DNA from: Rugosimonospora africana
GTDB taxonomy: Bacteria; Actinomycetota; Actinomycetes; Mycobacteriales; Micromonosporaceae
Assembly: GCF_016862975.1 (NCBI RefSeq)
Contig: NZ_BONZ01000027.1
Location: 186,001 to 250,000 of the forward strand
DNA: 64,000 nucleotides
Reading direction: 5' to 3'
Under the pieces are notes generated by a model. It was not told the origin of the DNA, made no database searches, and worked only from the letters and a program-made list of their open reading frames with translations. The translations under genes were made by a program, and so were the position numbers. This document shows positions 47,993 through 56,902 of this stretch, piece after piece; position 1 is the stretch's first letter; each line of letters starts with the position of its first letter.

Positions 47993-49222
47993 ATGCTGCC
48001 CCCCACCGCCGATCCCGGCGCCCTCGGCTTCGATCCGCGGCGCCTCGCACGCATCGACGCGCACTTCGCCCGCTACGTCGACGATGGCCTGCTGCCGGGC
48101 TGGCAGGTCGTGGTGACCAGGCGGGGCGAGGTCGTGCACGCCTCGACCTACGGACAGCGTGACCGCGAGGCCGGCCTGCCGGTCGCCGACGACACGCTGT
48201 GGCGCATCTACTCCATGACGAAGCCGCTGACCAGTGTCGCAGCGATGGCGCTGTGGGAGGAGGGGCGCTTCGAGCTGACCGACGAGGTGAGCCGGTTCAT
48301 CCCGTCGTTCGCCGATCCGCGGGTCTACCAGAAGGGCAGTGCGCTGCACCCGTTCACCGTTCCGGCGATCGAACCGGTGCGCGTGTGGCACCTGCTGACC
48401 CACACCTCCGGCCTGACGTACGGGTTCATGCACACCTCGGTGGTCGACGCGCTGTACCGGCGGGCCGGCTTCGACACCGCCCCGCGGCCGGACCTCGACC
48501 TGGCCGGCCTCTGCGACGCGTGGGCCTCGCTGCCCCTGCAGTTCCAGCCGGGCAGCGCCTGGGGTTACTCGGTGGCCACCGACGTGCTGGGCCGGGTCAT
48601 CGAGGTGGTCACCGGCCAGTCGCTGGACGCCGTCATCAGCGAGCGGATCCTGCGGCCGCTGGGGATGACCGACACCCGGTGGTGGGTGGAGCCGTCCGAG
48701 GCGGAGCGGCTGGCCGCGCTGTACGCGCCCGGCCCGGGTACCGGCACGGCGGTGCGGTACGACGTGCTGGGCCAGTACGCGCTCGCCGCCCCGCCCGCGC
48801 TCACCGGCGGCGGGGGCCTGGTGTCGACCGCCGCCGACTATCACCGCTTCACCCAGATGCTGCTGCGCGGCGGGGAGCTTGACGGGCAGCGGATCCTGGG
48901 CACCCGGACCCTGCGCTACATGACCCGCAACCACCTGCCCGGCGGGCGCGACCTCGCCGCCCTGAGCACCGGCGGCTTCGCCGAGACGACCCTGGACGGG
49001 ATCGGCTTCGGGCTCGGGTTCGCCGTGGTCGGCGACCCGGTGCCGATCAAGACCCTGGCCAGCCCGGGAGAGTACTACTGGGGCGGCATGGCGAGCACCC
49101 TGTTCTGGGTCGACCCGGCCGAGGAGCTGACCGCGATGCTGTTCACCCAGCTGATGCCGTCGGGTACCCATCCGCTGCGCCCGCAGCTGCACCAGCTCGT
49201 GTACTCCGCGCTGGTGGATTGA
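47993..49222 (+). CDS. Serine hydrolase (class C beta-lactamase fold)
   Basis: This 409-residue protein has the SxxK catalytic motif SMTK (Ser74, Lys77), a Tyr motif in GSAWGYSVATD and a C-terminal strand region. It belongs to the beta-lactamase/EstB/D-aminopeptidase group. No signal peptide is seen, so an intracellular esterase or peptidase role is more likely than antibiotic resistance. GAGGAG lies nine bases before the ATG at 47993. It is divergent from the isomerase/oxidoreductase operon. Confidence 0.9.
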   Translation: MLPPTADPGALGFDPRRLARIDAHFARYVDDGLLPGWQVVVTRRGEVVHASTYGQRDREAGLPVADDTLWRIYSMTKPLTSVAAMALWEEGRFELTDEVSRFIPSFADPRVYQKGSALHPFTVPAIEPVRVWHLLTHTSGLTYGFMHTSVVDALYRRAGFDTAPRPDLDLAGLCDAWASLPLQFQPGSAWGYSVATDVLGRVIEVVTGQSLDAVISERILRPLGMTDTRWWVEPSEAERLAALYAPGPGTGTAVRYDVLGQYALAAPPALTGGGGLVSTAADYHRFTQMLLRGGELDGQRILGTRTLRYMTRNHLPGGRDLAALSTGGFAETTLDGIGFGLGFAVVGDPVPIKTLASPGEYYWGGMASTLFWVDPAEELTAMLFTQLMPSGTHPLRPQLHQLVYSALVD

Positions 49223-49284
49223 CCGCCGGCCCGGCCGCCCCCGCCTCCGCCAATGGTACAAAGGGGGCGTAGGAGGCCGGGCCA

Positions 49285-50469
49285 GTGACGACCAGCAGGG
49301 TGCCGAGCGTTCTGCGCAAGCAAGGCGACCCGGAGCCTCCGACCTTCCTGGAGCTGTTCTTCGACCTGGTCTACATCTTCACGTTCCGCCGGCTCGCGCA
49401 CCAACTGGACCAGAGCTTCACCGCGGTCGGCATGCTGCGGGTGGCCGTGCTGCTCCTGGCCACCTGGTGGATCTGGGAACTGATGGTCTGGCTGACCGAC
49501 CTGTTCGATCCGCGCCAGCCGTACATCCAGTTCCTCATCATCCTGGCCATGTTCGGCAGCCTGGTGATGGCGCTCGTCGTACCGTCGGCGTTCGGCGGCT
49601 CGGGGTGGATCTTCGTGGTCGCGTACCTCGGGATCATCTTCACCCGGGCGGCCGTGCTGATCACGCTCACCCGGGGCAGCCCGGTCCAGGCCAGGAGCGT
49701 GCGGCTCGCGTTCTGGTTCGGCGTGACCGGGTTCGCCTGGTTCGCCGGCGCGTTCGTGCCCGACGCGACGGTACGGCTGGTGCTCTGGGCGATCGCCGTG
49801 ACCACCGACTACACGGCGGCCAGCATCGGCTGGATCACCCCGCGACTCGGCCGCACCAGCCTGGAGAGCCGGATCTTCACCGGGGTACACGTATCCGAGC
49901 GACACCGGCAGATCTTCATCATCGCGCTGGGCGAGGTGATCCTGTCCAACGGGCTCAAGTTCACCAGCACCCGCTTCGAATCCGGCCAGTGGGCCACGCT
50001 GGTGACCGCGTTCATGGCGGTCGTGCTGCTCTTCCTGATCTACGCGCGGCAGTCCCGGAGGCTGCTGGCGCCCCCCGCCCTGTGGTCGATGGACCGGGTC
50101 GGCCCGGGCATCGTCACCGCGTACGCGCATCTGATCATGGTTGCCGGCGTGGTCGCTCTCTCGGCCAGCGATGCCTTTGTCGCCCTGCGGCCGGTCGGAG
50201 ACCTGAGTACGGTCGAGGCTCTGGCCGTCGTCGCGGGCCCGGCGCTGGTCCTGTTCGGCACCTTCCTGTTCGAGCGCGCGGTCAGCGGCCAGATTCTCTG
50301 GTCCCGGCCGATCGCGATCGTGGTCCTGCTCGGCGTCGCGCCGTGGATCGATCCGCAGCCGGCGCTGGTTCCGGCGATCGGAGCCGACGTGGTGCTGGCC
50401 GGGGTGTTCGCCTCGGACATCGTGTTCAGGCAGCGGTGGACCCGGTCCCGCGCGGGCAGCCTCACCTGA
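49285..50469 (+). CDS. LtrA-family membrane protein, second copy
   Basis: This 394-residue multi-pass protein has the family's FLELFFDLVYIFTFRRLAHQL (about residues 19-39) and RHRQIFIIALGEVILSNG. AGGAGG lies eight bases before the GTG. It converges on a third LtrA gene of equal length, with only 41 bp between the stop codons. The two share FLELFFDLVY and a common layout but differ widely elsewhere, so any duplication is old. Function unknown. Confidence 0.9.
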   Translation: MTTSRVPSVLRKQGDPEPPTFLELFFDLVYIFTFRRLAHQLDQSFTAVGMLRVAVLLLATWWIWELMVWLTDLFDPRQPYIQFLIILAMFGSLVMALVVPSAFGGSGWIFVVAYLGIIFTRAAVLITLTRGSPVQARSVRLAFWFGVTGFAWFAGAFVPDATVRLVLWAIAVTTDYTAASIGWITPRLGRTSLESRIFTGVHVSERHRQIFIIALGEVILSNGLKFTSTRFESGQWATLVTAFMAVVLLFLIYARQSRRLLAPPALWSMDRVGPGIVTAYAHLIMVAGVVALSASDAFVALRPVGDLSTVEALAVVAGPALVLFGTFLFERAVSGQILWSRPIAIVVLLGVAPWIDPQPALVPAIGADVVLAGVFASDIVFRQRWTRSRAGSLT

Positions 50470-50510
50470 CCCGGCGTTCCCGGCTCTCCCGGCGGTTTCC
50501 GCACGCGGCG

Positions 50511-51695
50511 TCAGCCGATCGGGGGCGGTGTCGGACGGGGCGGGTACGCCCGAACCGCGATCAGGTTGGCCACCGCGACGCCGAGCAGGGTGAGCGTGCC
50601 CGCGACGGCGACCAGGAGCGGCGGCATGAGGTGGACCGCGGAACCCAGGGCGCCCAGCACGGCCAGCCCCGCCGGGCGTGACCAGGACATCCTGCTGAAC
50701 ACGGTGTAGTCGAGCAGGCCGCGACCGATGAGGAACACGGCCGGTCCGCCGAGGATGACCACACCCCAGGAGGTCGGCGTGTCGCCGTACGGCCGGCGGA
50801 TGACGAGCTGGGCGTCGACCGAGGTGATGATCACGCCGCCCACCATGACCACGTGTGAGACCGCGGCGAACTGCGTGTACCGCGACCGGTGGGTGGCCGT
50901 GGCGATGGCGTTGGTGAGCATCCCGCCGGCCTGGTGGATGTAGATCCGCCACATCATGGTCGTGGTCACGAACGTGGCGGCGAACGCCGCCCCCCGACCG
51001 ATCGTGAACGGGTGCCTGCCGAGCGCGGTCGCGGTCTCGAAGATCGCGACCCCGAACGCGATGATGAGGAACTGCCGGTAGCGTTCCGACACCCGCTCGC
51101 CGGCCAGCCGCCACTCGGTGACCGGAGGGTGGATCCGCCGGCGGGTGGGAAAACCGAGCGAGGCCCCGGTGTACTCCAGGACGATCGCGATCGCCCACAA
51201 CACCCAGCGGACGGTACCGCCGAGGAGAGCGCCGGTGAGCCAGAGCGGGGCCGAGGTGCAGAACCAGGACATGATCCGGACGCTGCGCCGGCGCGGCTCC
51301 GGGTCTCTCAACAGGACAATGTAATAGAGGCTCGACGCGAAGTGGATGCTCAGGTAGGCCACCGCGAACACCAGCCCGCGGTTGCCGAACGCGCCGGGCA
51401 CCGCGGCGGCCATCACCAGGCTGCCGAAGCTGACCGCGATGATCTGGGCCTGCACGGTCGGGCGGTTCAGGTCGAAGGTGTCCGCCGCCCACGCGGTCAG
51501 CGCCCAGATCAGGCTGAAGCCCATCAGCAGGATCACGGTCTGGCCGGCACTGGCCCAGGTCAGATGATCGACCAGCTTCCGGGACAGGACGACCAGCGCC
51601 AGCAGGTAGACCAGGTCGAAGAACAGCTCCAGGAATTCGGGACGGCGCGGGCCCGCGTCGCTGTCGCGAGCCTCCGCGTCGCCCTCCACCGTCAT
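50511..51695 (-). CDS. LtrA-family membrane protein, third copy
   Basis: This 394-residue multi-pass protein has PEFLELFFDLVYLLALVVLSRKLV (about residues 18-41), SERYRQFLIIAFGVAIFETATALG and about ten membrane helices. It is convergent with the second copy. The ATG at 51695 follows GGTGAG. In this copy the family's ALGES/ALGEV motif reads AFGVA, with the conserved Glu replaced, which may matter for function. Confidence 0.88.
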   Translation of the reverse strand: MTVEGDAEARDSDAGPRRPEFLELFFDLVYLLALVVLSRKLVDHLTWASAGQTVILLMGFSLIWALTAWAADTFDLNRPTVQAQIIAVSFGSLVMAAAVPGAFGNRGLVFAVAYLSIHFASSLYYIVLLRDPEPRRRSVRIMSWFCTSAPLWLTGALLGGTVRWVLWAIAIVLEYTGASLGFPTRRRIHPPVTEWRLAGERVSERYRQFLIIAFGVAIFETATALGRHPFTIGRGAAFAATFVTTTMMWRIYIHQAGGMLTNAIATATHRSRYTQFAAVSHVVMVGGVIITSVDAQLVIRRPYGDTPTSWGVVILGGPAVFLIGRGLLDYTVFSRMSWSRPAGLAVLGALGSAVHLMPPLLVAVAGTLTLLGVAVANLIAVRAYPPRPTPPPIG

Positions 51696-51846
51696 CGACT
51701 CACCATTTCCCCCGGATTGTCCCTTCTAGCAGGCGTACCACACGGGGCGGTGCCCGGCGGCGGGCTGGACCAAGCGGGCCGGGGCGAGCGGGCTGGGGTC
51801 GAGCGGGCTGGGTTGGTCCCGTATCGCCGACCCCGGCGCCTGGTGA

Positions 51847-51891
51847 CTTTCCTCTGAGGAAAGGAGGCGCTATTCTTTCCTCTCAGGAAAG
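51847..51891 (+). promoter_or_regulatory. Twin 17-bp operators over the promoter of the 51918 operon
   Basis: CTTTCCTCTGAGGAAAG (51847-51863) is a palindrome around one central base, and CTTTCCTCTCAGGAAAG (51875-51891) repeats it 28 bp downstream with one mismatch. A -10 TATTCT (51871-51876) sits between and overlaps the second copy. This is the layout of a repressed, probably autoregulated promoter; the second gene of the operon encodes a winged-helix regulator. Confidence 0.7.
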
Positions 51892-51917
51892 TAGCAGGGC
51901 GACCAAGGAGCCAACTC

Positions 51918-52394
51918 ATGCTTCCCCGTGACGCGCAGGACTCGCTCGACACCATCCACCGCCTACAGGACCGGAGCATCGACGAGTACGTCGACCACGG
52001 CTTCGCCCGCCGGTACGTGCTGCCGTCGGCGCTGATGGTGTTCGTCGCGTTCGCCTCGTTCGACCTGCCCGGCCCATGGAACACCTTCGCCATCGCGCTC
52101 GGGCTCGGCCTGGCGGCGATGGTCTGTGTCAGCTGGCAGCGACAGGCCCGCGTCCACCGGAGGCCCACCGGCTTGGAGCAGCTCTACTACCTCGGGGCGG
52201 GGATCGTCTTCCTGGTCGCCTGCGTGGCGTTCCAGGTCGCCGCGGCGGTCGCCGCCGTGAAACTCGGCATGCCCGCGCATCACACGGTCGCCGCGGCCGC
52301 GACGGCTCTCATGGTCGTGGCGACCGCTTACCCGGCTCGGAAGGCGCTCAGGGCAGTCGCCCGTCACGCGGTCGCGGAAGACGCAGACCGCTGA
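51918..52394 (+). CDS. Four-helix membrane protein
   Basis: This 158-residue protein has a soluble N-terminus (QDSLDTIHRLQDRSIDEYVDHGFARRY) and four helices: VLPSALMVFVAFASFDL, TFAIALGLGLAAMVCVS, LYYLGAGIVFLVACVAFQVAAAVAAV and HTVAAAATALMVVATAY. AAGGAG lies seven bases before the ATG. It overlaps the downstream regulator gene by one base (TGATG). Membrane protein/winged-helix pairs of this kind are frequent in actinomycetes; the helices may sense membrane state or form a small exporter, which is inference. Confidence 0.75.
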   Translation: MLPRDAQDSLDTIHRLQDRSIDEYVDHGFARRYVLPSALMVFVAFASFDLPGPWNTFAIALGLGLAAMVCVSWQRQARVHRRPTGLEQLYYLGAGIVFLVACVAFQVAAAVAAVKLGMPAHHTVAAAATALMVVATAYPARKALRAVARHAVAEDADR

Positions 52395-52696
52395 TGGATC
52401 CGGACTTCGACGAATTCCTGCACGTCCCGGCCCGGCTGTCGATCCTCGCGCTGCTGGCCCCGGCCGACCGGGTGGACTTCGGTTTCCTGCGGGACACGAT
52501 CGGGACCAGTGACTCCGCTCTGTCCAAACACCTCTCCGCACTGGTCAGTGCCGGGTACGTCGCCATGAGCAAGGATCGCGACAGGGGTGTGCGGCGTACC
52601 CACGTGACCCTCACCCCGCAGGGCCGGCGGGCATTCCGGCGACACGCCGCCGCCCTCGAACGAATCGTCGCCACCTCACGCCTGGCCGACGGGTAG
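52394..52696 (+). CDS. Winged-helix transcriptional regulator (MarR/ArsR-like)
   Basis: This 100-residue protein is a single winged-helix domain: LSILALLAPADRVDFGFLRDTIGTSDSALSKHLSALVSAGYVAMSKDRDRGVRRTHVTLTPQGRRAF. The wing and recognition helix are those of the small regulators found next to membrane proteins. It has no sensor domain. It overlaps the upstream gene by one base, and the promoter of the pair carries two copies of a palindrome it could bind as a dimer. Confidence 0.88.
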   Translation: MDPDFDEFLHVPARLSILALLAPADRVDFGFLRDTIGTSDSALSKHLSALVSAGYVAMSKDRDRGVRRTHVTLTPQGRRAFRRHAAALERIVATSRLADG

Positions 52697-52732
52697 TCCC
52701 CGGCTCAGGCGTCGTCAGGGCCGGCCGGCGGC

Positions 52733-54268
52733 TCACTCCGACCGGTCGGACCGCTCCAGGCGCTCGCCGGCGGTGGGTTCGGCGCCGGCTCTCGGGGCGG
52801 GCGCCGGACGGGTCGGTGCCCGCTGCGCGGGTACCGGACGCCGGGCCGCACCTCCGCCGATCACCTCGCCGGCGTCACCCGGCATCCGCAGCGCCGCCAC
52901 CATACCGGCGAAGATGAGCGCCGCCACCAGGCCCAGCGCCACCCGGTACGGCACCACGTCGCCCGGCCGGACGCCGGGCAGCGCCTGGCCGAGCCGCAGG
53001 CACAGCGCGCCGACCGCGACGCCGAGCCCGGTGGCCAGTTGCTGGACGGTCGAGGCCAGGGTGTTGGCGTGGCTCATCCGGTCGGCCTCGACGTCGGCGA
53101 AGGCGATGGTGTTGTACGCCGTGAACCCGAGCGAGCGGAACACGCCGCTGGCGAACAGCACCACCAGCATGGCGCCGAACGGCCAGCCGGGGGTGAGCAG
53201 GGCGCACCCGACGATGGTGAGCGTGGCGGCCAGCCCGGACGCGACGAGGATCGGCCGGAACCCGAACCGCCGCAACAGCGGCGTGGTGAACGGCTTGATG
53301 CCGATGTTGCCGAAGAACACGAACACCACGGCCAGCCCGGACTTGACCGGCGACCAGCCGAAGCCGTCCTGGAACATCAGCGGCAGCAGGAACGGTACGG
53401 CGTTGATGGCGATGCGGAACACCGATCCGCTCGCGTGCGCCAGGCGGAACGTGGCGACCCGGAAGACCGACAGGTCCAGCAGCGGGGTGCCGGTACGCAG
53501 CAGGTGCCACACGGCCAGCACGCCGGCCGCGAGCGCGACGGCGCCGAGTACGGCGACCCGCCCGACCGGGATGCGCTGGTTGCTCAGTACCGCGGCCCCG
53601 TACACCACGCACGCCAGGCACAGTGCGCTGAACACGAAGCCGGGCCAGTCGAGCCGCCGGCCGTTCCCGCCCCGGATGTCGGGTACCACCCGCAGCGCGA
53701 AACCCAGTGCCAGAGCGCCCAGCGGCACGTTGACGAGGAAAATCCAGTGCCAGGACAGGTACGAGCTCAGCAGACCGCCCAGTGCCGGCGCGACGACGGG
53801 TGCGGCCAGCGCCGGCCAGGTGAGGTACGCGATCGCCCGGATGAGCTGGGCTTTCTCGGTCGACCGCAGCACCACGAGCCGGCCGACCGGTACCATCATC
53901 GCCCCACCCACGCCCTGCACCACCCGCATCACCGCGAGCATCGGCAGGTTCACGGCCGCGGCGCACAGCGCCGAGGCGACGGTGAACACCACGATGGCCG
54001 CGGTGAACACGGGCCGGGCGCCCCACCGGTCGGCGAGCCAGCCGGACAGCGGGATGAACACGGCGAGGGTGAGCAGGTATGCGGTCATGGCCACGCCGAT
54101 GTCCGCCGACGCCACCCCGAACGAGCGGGCCATGCTCGGCGCCGCCGTCGCGATGATGGTGCCGTCCAGCATCTCCATGAAGAAGGCGCCGGCGACGAGC
54201 AGGGCGAGCGGCCGGTGTACGCCGCCGGGAACGGGCGAGGCGGTGGAGGACACGGGGGACAGTACCAC
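52733..54268 (-). CDS. MFS multidrug exporter (DHA2/EmrB type)
   Basis: This 511-residue transporter has MEMLDGTIIATAAPSMARSFG (drug-antiporter motif in helix 1, about residues 32-52), GWLADRWGARPVF (MFS motif A) and VQGVGGAMMVPVGRL. The helix count fits the 14-helix DHA2 group. Its C-terminal tail (RRPVPAQRAPTRPAPAPRAGAEP) is long and Pro/Ala/Arg-rich. The GTG start lacks a strong ribosome site. It lies 46 bp downstream of the FAD monooxygenase gene on the same strand, so regulator, enzyme and exporter may form one unit. Confidence 0.9.
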   Translation of the reverse strand: MVLSPVSSTASPVPGGVHRPLALLVAGAFFMEMLDGTIIATAAPSMARSFGVASADIGVAMTAYLLTLAVFIPLSGWLADRWGARPVFTAAIVVFTVASALCAAAVNLPMLAVMRVVQGVGGAMMVPVGRLVVLRSTEKAQLIRAIAYLTWPALAAPVVAPALGGLLSSYLSWHWIFLVNVPLGALALGFALRVVPDIRGGNGRRLDWPGFVFSALCLACVVYGAAVLSNQRIPVGRVAVLGAVALAAGVLAVWHLLRTGTPLLDLSVFRVATFRLAHASGSVFRIAINAVPFLLPLMFQDGFGWSPVKSGLAVVFVFFGNIGIKPFTTPLLRRFGFRPILVASGLAATLTIVGCALLTPGWPFGAMLVVLFASGVFRSLGFTAYNTIAFADVEADRMSHANTLASTVQQLATGLGVAVGALCLRLGQALPGVRPGDVVPYRVALGLVAALIFAGMVAALRMPGDAGEVIGGGAARRPVPAQRAPTRPAPAPRAGAEPTAGERLERSDRSE

Positions 54269-54314
54269 CGGCCGGGTCGCCGGTTACCGTTGTGCGAATC
54301 GGCTCACACCCGCG

Positions 54315-56156
54315 TCAGCGGTCCGCGCCCGGCCCGCGACGGGTCCGGGTCGTCGCGCGGCGCCGAGCCGGACCCGTCGAACCGGTGGGTGTGCCGAGCC
54401 AGGCGCGAAGCGCGTGACGCAGCGCCTCGACGCCGCCACCGGATCCCGGACCGGTGCCGCCGTTGCCGGGGTCGTCGGCGGTGGCTACCCAGGCGACGTG
54501 CCCGTCCGGGCGCAGCAGCATGGCGGCCACGTCCGGGCACCGTTCGGACCGGGCGGTGTGAATGGCGAGCCGCGGTTGCCACGCCGCCGCCCCGGCGCGC
54601 AGGTCCGGCCGGTCGGCGAGGTCGAGGAGCACCGGCCGGCCACCGGAGAGCAGCCGGGCGACGGTGGTACTCGCGGCTGTAGGTTCGGTGTGGGCTGTGG
54701 GTTTTGTGCCGTCTGTGGCCGGGGTCAGGGTCAGGTTCGGCGCCATCCGGCCGAGCCAGTGATGGGTGTCGTGGCTGCCGGCGTGGCCGTCGGCGCCCGG
54801 CATCGGGTACCGGGTACCCACGCCGGTGACCCGCTCGGCGAGGTAGGTGGCCGCCGCCGGTACCCCGAGGACGTCGGCGAACAGCCGGCGCAGCGCCTCC
54901 CAGCCGTCATGGCTCCCGGCAAGGTCGCCGCCGGCGAGCAGAACCTGCGCCCGCGTGTCGCGCAGCAGCCGCTCGCCGGCGGCGTGCCGCTCCGCGTGAT
55001 AGCTGTCCAGCAGATCCTCCGGTGCCCAGCCGTGCACCGTGGCGGCGAGTTTCCAGCCGAGGTTCACCGCGTCGTCCAAAGCGACGTTGACGCCGATCGC
55101 GCCGGCCGGTGGATGGATGTGCGCCGCGTCGCCGGCCAGCAGCACGCGTCCGGCGACGTACCGCTCCGCCTGGCGGGCGGCGTCGCTGAAACGGGTCAGC
55201 CAGCGCGGTTCGGTCAGTTCGACGTGGCGGCCCAGCGCCCGGTCGACGGTCGCTTGGAGATGCGGCAGCGTGACCGGCGCGTCGCGGTCGGCCGGCGGCT
55301 CGGGCTCGGCGGTGATGACCCGGACGTAGCCGGGCCGGGGGATGACGAAGACCGAACCGGCCGCGGTCACCGTCGGGCCGAAGGGCAGTGCCGCGGGGTC
55401 GGCGAGACAGACGTCGCCGAGCAGGGTGTACCGGGTGGCCGCGGTACCCGGGAAGGCGATCCCGGCGAGCTTGCGCACGGTACTGCGGCCGCCGTCGCAA
55501 CCGACCAGGTACCGGGCGCGCAGCCGGCCGGGCCTATCGTGTCCTCTGGCGGAGTCGTGTCCTCTGGCGGAGTCGTGTCCTTTGGCGGAGTCGTGCGCGC
55601 AGGTGGATTCGACGACCGCGGTCACTCCGTTGGCGTCCTGGCTCAGGTCGGTGAGCCGGATGCCCCGGTGCATCGATGCGCCCAGTTCGCTGGCGCGCTC
55701 CGCCAGCAACTCCTCGACCCGGGTCTGCGCGATGCCGAGCACGTAGGGATGGTCGGTGTCCATAGTGGACAGATCGAGTGGCAGGTTCAGGCCGCTGAAG
55801 GTGGTCACCGGTACGGTCGGTCCCTCGGCCAGGAACCGGTCCGCGATGCCCCGGCGGTCCAGCAGGTCCAGGCTGCGCGCGTTGAGGTTGAAGCCGCGGC
55901 AGAATCCCGGCGGCCGCGCGTGCCGTTCGATGACGGTGGTACGCACGCCGGCCAGCACCAGTTCGCAGGCGAGCATGAGTCCGGCCGGCCCCGCGCCGAC
56001 GATGAGGACGTCCGTGTCCGGGCTCGGACCGGTCGCGCCGTGGTGGGAGACGGCAGGCCCGGAGTCGGCTGGCCTGGAGTCGGCAGGCCTGGAGTCGGCT
56101 GGCCCGGAGACGGTTGGCCCGGAGACGGTTGGCCCGGAGACGGCGGGCGCGGTCAT
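54315..56156 (-). CDS. FAD-dependent aromatic monooxygenase (PheA/TfdB/Rox type)
   Basis: This 613-residue protein has a dinucleotide motif GAGPAG (54-59), the DG motif GCDGGRSTVRK and the FAD motif GDAAHIHPPAGAIGVN. A C-terminal thioredoxin-like region is typical of PheA/TfdB-type hydroxylases, which add hydroxyl groups to phenols, tetracyclines, rifamycins and the like. The first 45 residues are pentapeptide repeats (VSGPT, DSRPA) and a second repeat (ARGHDS) lies in a loop. The ATG overlaps the PadR stop by four bases. A role in tailoring or detoxification, with the MFS exporter, is inferred. Confidence 0.9.
   Translation of the reverse strand: MTAPAVSGPTVSGPTVSGPADSRPADSRPADSGPAVSHHGATGPSPDTDVLIVGAGPAGLMLACELVLAGVRTTVIERHARPPGFCRGFNLNARSLDLLDRRGIADRFLAEGPTVPVTTFSGLNLPLDLSTMDTDHPYVLGIAQTRVEELLAERASELGASMHRGIRLTDLSQDANGVTAVVESTCAHDSAKGHDSARGHDSARGHDRPGRLRARYLVGCDGGRSTVRKLAGIAFPGTAATRYTLLGDVCLADPAALPFGPTVTAAGSVFVIPRPGYVRVITAEPEPPADRDAPVTLPHLQATVDRALGRHVELTEPRWLTRFSDAARQAERYVAGRVLLAGDAAHIHPPAGAIGVNVALDDAVNLGWKLAATVHGWAPEDLLDSYHAERHAAGERLLRDTRAQVLLAGGDLAGSHDGWEALRRLFADVLGVPAAATYLAERVTGVGTRYPMPGADGHAGSHDTHHWLGRMAPNLTLTPATDGTKPTAHTEPTAASTTVARLLSGGRPVLLDLADRPDLRAGAAAWQPRLAIHTARSERCPDVAAMLLRPDGHVAWVATADDPGNGGTGPGSGGGVEALRHALRAWLGTPTGSTGPARRRATTRTRRGPGADR
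55537..55590 (-). repeat. Three 18-bp units in a loop of the monooxygenase
   Basis: Units TCGTGTCCTCTGGCGGAG start at 55537, 55555 and 55573; the first two are identical, so expansion is recent. They encode ARGHDS repeats. Confidence 0.9.
56041..56145 (-). repeat. Seven 15-bp units at the monooxygenase N-terminus
   Basis: Units from 56041 to 56145 have a 15-bp period; the copies at 56101 and 56116 (GGCCCGGAGACGGTT) are identical. They extend the protein by about 35 residues ahead of the FAD domain. Confidence 0.9.
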
Positions 56157-56749
56157 GCCGCCACCGGCCAGGCGAGCGTCCCGGAGTCGATGTCGGCAGC
56201 GACCTGCTCCACCCACGCCAACTCGGCCTCGATCATCCGCAGCGCGTACTCCAACTCCAACATGAACAGCCGCGGCGCCCGACCGGCGTCGACCACGTCG
56301 CGCCAGGCGGCCCGGGCCCGATCCGCCTCGGCGGCGAGGTGCCCAGCGCGCTCGGTCAGCGCTTCCCGCGCGGCCTGCCGGCCCAGCGCGCCGAGGTAGC
56401 TGATCGCCGAGATGAACTTCGGGTATTCCTTGGCCGGCACCCGGATCAGTTCGTCGAGCCAGGCGACGAACTGTTCGCGCCCCTGGCCGGTGTGGGTGTA
56501 GACGGTCCGTTCCGGTCGCCCGCCGACCCGCGCCGTCTCCTGGGCCGCGATCCAGCCCGCCCGCTCCAGCGAGCGCACCACGTCGTACAGCGAGCCGGTG
56601 GTGACTTTGAATGCCCGGTCCAGTTCGCGCTCGCGCAGCGTGGTCGCGATCGCGTGCGGGTGCATCGGTTGCTCCAGGAGGAGGCCGAGCACCGCGAGCG
56701 CCAGCGGGTTCGCCGGACGCTTCGGCTTCATGGTGGATTCCGTCTCCAT
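56153..56749 (-). CDS. PadR-family transcriptional regulator
   Basis: This 198-residue protein has an N-terminal winged helix (NPLALAVLGLLLEQPMHPHAIATTLRERELDRAFKVTTGSLYDVVRSLERAGWI, about 14-67) and a C-terminal Vir-type helical domain. GGAG lies five bases before the ATG at 56749. It is cotranscribed with the monooxygenase through an ATGA overlap. A 12-bp perfect inverted repeat covers its promoter, so autoregulation with release by a substrate of the monooxygenase is likely. Confidence 0.92.
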   Translation of the reverse strand: METESTMKPKRPANPLALAVLGLLLEQPMHPHAIATTLRERELDRAFKVTTGSLYDVVRSLERAGWIAAQETARVGGRPERTVYTHTGQGREQFVAWLDELIRVPAKEYPKFISAISYLGALGRQAAREALTERAGHLAAEADRARAAWRDVVDAGRAPRLFMLELEYALRMIEAELAWVEQVAADIDSGTLAWPVAA

Positions 56750-56762
56750 CGCGACTCCAACG

Positions 56763-56790
56763 ACTCGGATCCGATCAGTCGGATCCGAGT
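56763..56790 (-). promoter_or_regulatory. PadR operator at the monooxygenase operon promoter
   Basis: ACTCGGATCCGA (56763-56774) and its exact complement (56779-56790) are separated by TCAG. On the minus strand a CATACT -10 overlaps the upstream edge, so the palindrome lies at the start point, 14 bases before the PadR ATG. The same -10 and operator-at-start layout is seen at the other PadR operon at 21.6 kb, with a different operator sequence. Confidence 0.7.
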
Positions 56791-56902
56791 ATGTGCGCGC
56801 GAGGTTCCCGGGTCAAGTCGCGGGGTCACGCGGATCGAGCGCCGCGCCGTCGGGGGCTGCTACCGTTCCGGGGGAGAGGCCGGAATCGGTGGGGGAGCGG
56901 CG

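Noticed and set aside
47993-49222. Beta-lactamase conferring antibiotic resistance
   Set aside because: The SxxK fold is shared with esterases and peptidases, and no signal peptide is seen, so a resistance call is not supported.
52773-56399. Open frame of 1208 codons on the plus strand
   Set aside because: It is antisense to the MFS, monooxygenase and PadR genes, which have full family motifs. Its Arg/Pro/Ser/Thr-rich content is typical of shadow frames in high-GC DNA.
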